From Linyphia triangularis (taxonomy: Eukaryota; Arthropoda; Arachnida; Araneae; Linyphiidae), in NCBI GenBank assembly GCA_963978545.1, contig OZ021732.1:29666123-29730122 (forward strand): a stretch of 64,000 nt of DNA, written 5' to 3'. The notes beneath the pieces are model-generated. The model did not search any database, was not told the DNA's origin, and was given only the letters and a program-made list of their open reading frames with translations. Below are positions 63,750 through 64,000 of this stretch, piece by piece (within the stretch, counting starts at the first letter, position 1; the number at the start of each line of letters is the position of its first letter). The position numbers were made by a program, and so were the translations under genes.

Positions 63750-64000
63750 TGTTACAAATTTCTGTATATTTGTAAATATTTCGTAGCATTAATTATGTAA
63801 AAAGGACAATTTATGTACATTTCGCATAAGGCAGTGCAAGAGTTTGTTTTTCTGCAATGTGTCTCTTAATGCTTGATAACTAGTTTTACAGAGATAACGC
63901 TGGGAAGCGAGTTTTACAAGGAGAAGGGCATTTAACATTATGGTAACGGCAATCTCGCCAAATTGGCGAGATATAGCCAAGTTGGCGACTAATTTTTGTC
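63750..64000 (+). repeat. LTR copy 3 (cut by window end)
   Basis: It begins TGTTACAAATTTCTG and follows the start of the LTRs at 56651 and (reversed) 3430 for 251 bp, including the TTTCGCATAAGGCAGTGCAA and TCGCCAAATTGGCGA segments. Whether it is solo or the 5' LTR of a longer element depends on sequence beyond the window. Confidence 0.85.

Overview
The window is eukaryotic, AT-rich intergenic DNA built almost entirely of transposable elements and simple repeats. I found no intact host protein-coding gene, rRNA gene or stand-alone tRNA gene. The LINE with a C-terminal RNase H, the tRNA-derived SINEs with CCAA tails, the Helitrons, the hAT and mariner-like elements and the long (TA)n arrays suggest an arthropod, most likely an arachnid (spider-like). 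That assignment is inference from family resemblance only.

The dominant structure is a giant inverted repeat, 16449-33559 (17,111 bp). It has almost no central spacer (a 7-18 nt loop around 26417) and is flanked exactly by a 6-bp direct repeat, ATCATG. Its ends begin 5'-AG. Removing a 2,944-bp hAT insertion plus its 8-bp duplication from the left arm leaves an element of about 14.16 kb whose two arms are near-identical and non-coding. They carry outer clusters of TGACGTCA and CCGGAAG motifs, an outward-facing promoter-like block, a degenerate array of about 100-bp repeats and a GC-richer island. The 6-bp duplication, AG ends and size fit a Polinton/Maverick-type insertion, but no Polinton gene is present. 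I propose a gene-less, fully palindromic derivative, perhaps formed by snap-back replication.

Layout. 1-9.4 kb: a dispersed repeat family with a covarying terminal hairpin, a hAT MITE, a tRNA-SINE, a solo LTR, a Helitron, a foldback element, a second SINE and a 12-copy 24-bp minisatellite. 9.4-16.4 kb: unclassified DNA and a mariner-like element. 16.4-33.6 kb: the giant palindrome. 33.6-46.8 kb: low-complexity DNA, three SINE copies, another hairpin-family copy and a small foldback. 47.0-50.6 kb: a decayed Ty3/gypsy-type retrotransposon with the unusual order protease-integrase-RT-RNase H (Gmr1-like). 50.8-52.5 kb: a Helitron. 54.7-55.5 kb: a long (TA)n array beside an ATCGAT cluster. 56.7-59.2 kb: a solo LTR and a Helitron containing a second (TA)n array. 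60.4-61.9 kb: a 5'-truncated LINE with a 488-codon open frame. 63.75 kb to the end: the start of a third LTR copy.

The elements form an insertional record rather than an operon-like system. Many have recognisable target duplications: 4 bp for the LTRs, 6 bp for the palindrome, 8 bp for the hATs, and 11-14 bp for the SINEs and LINE. Within the palindrome, the differences between arms record events that happened after it formed or were never homogenised.
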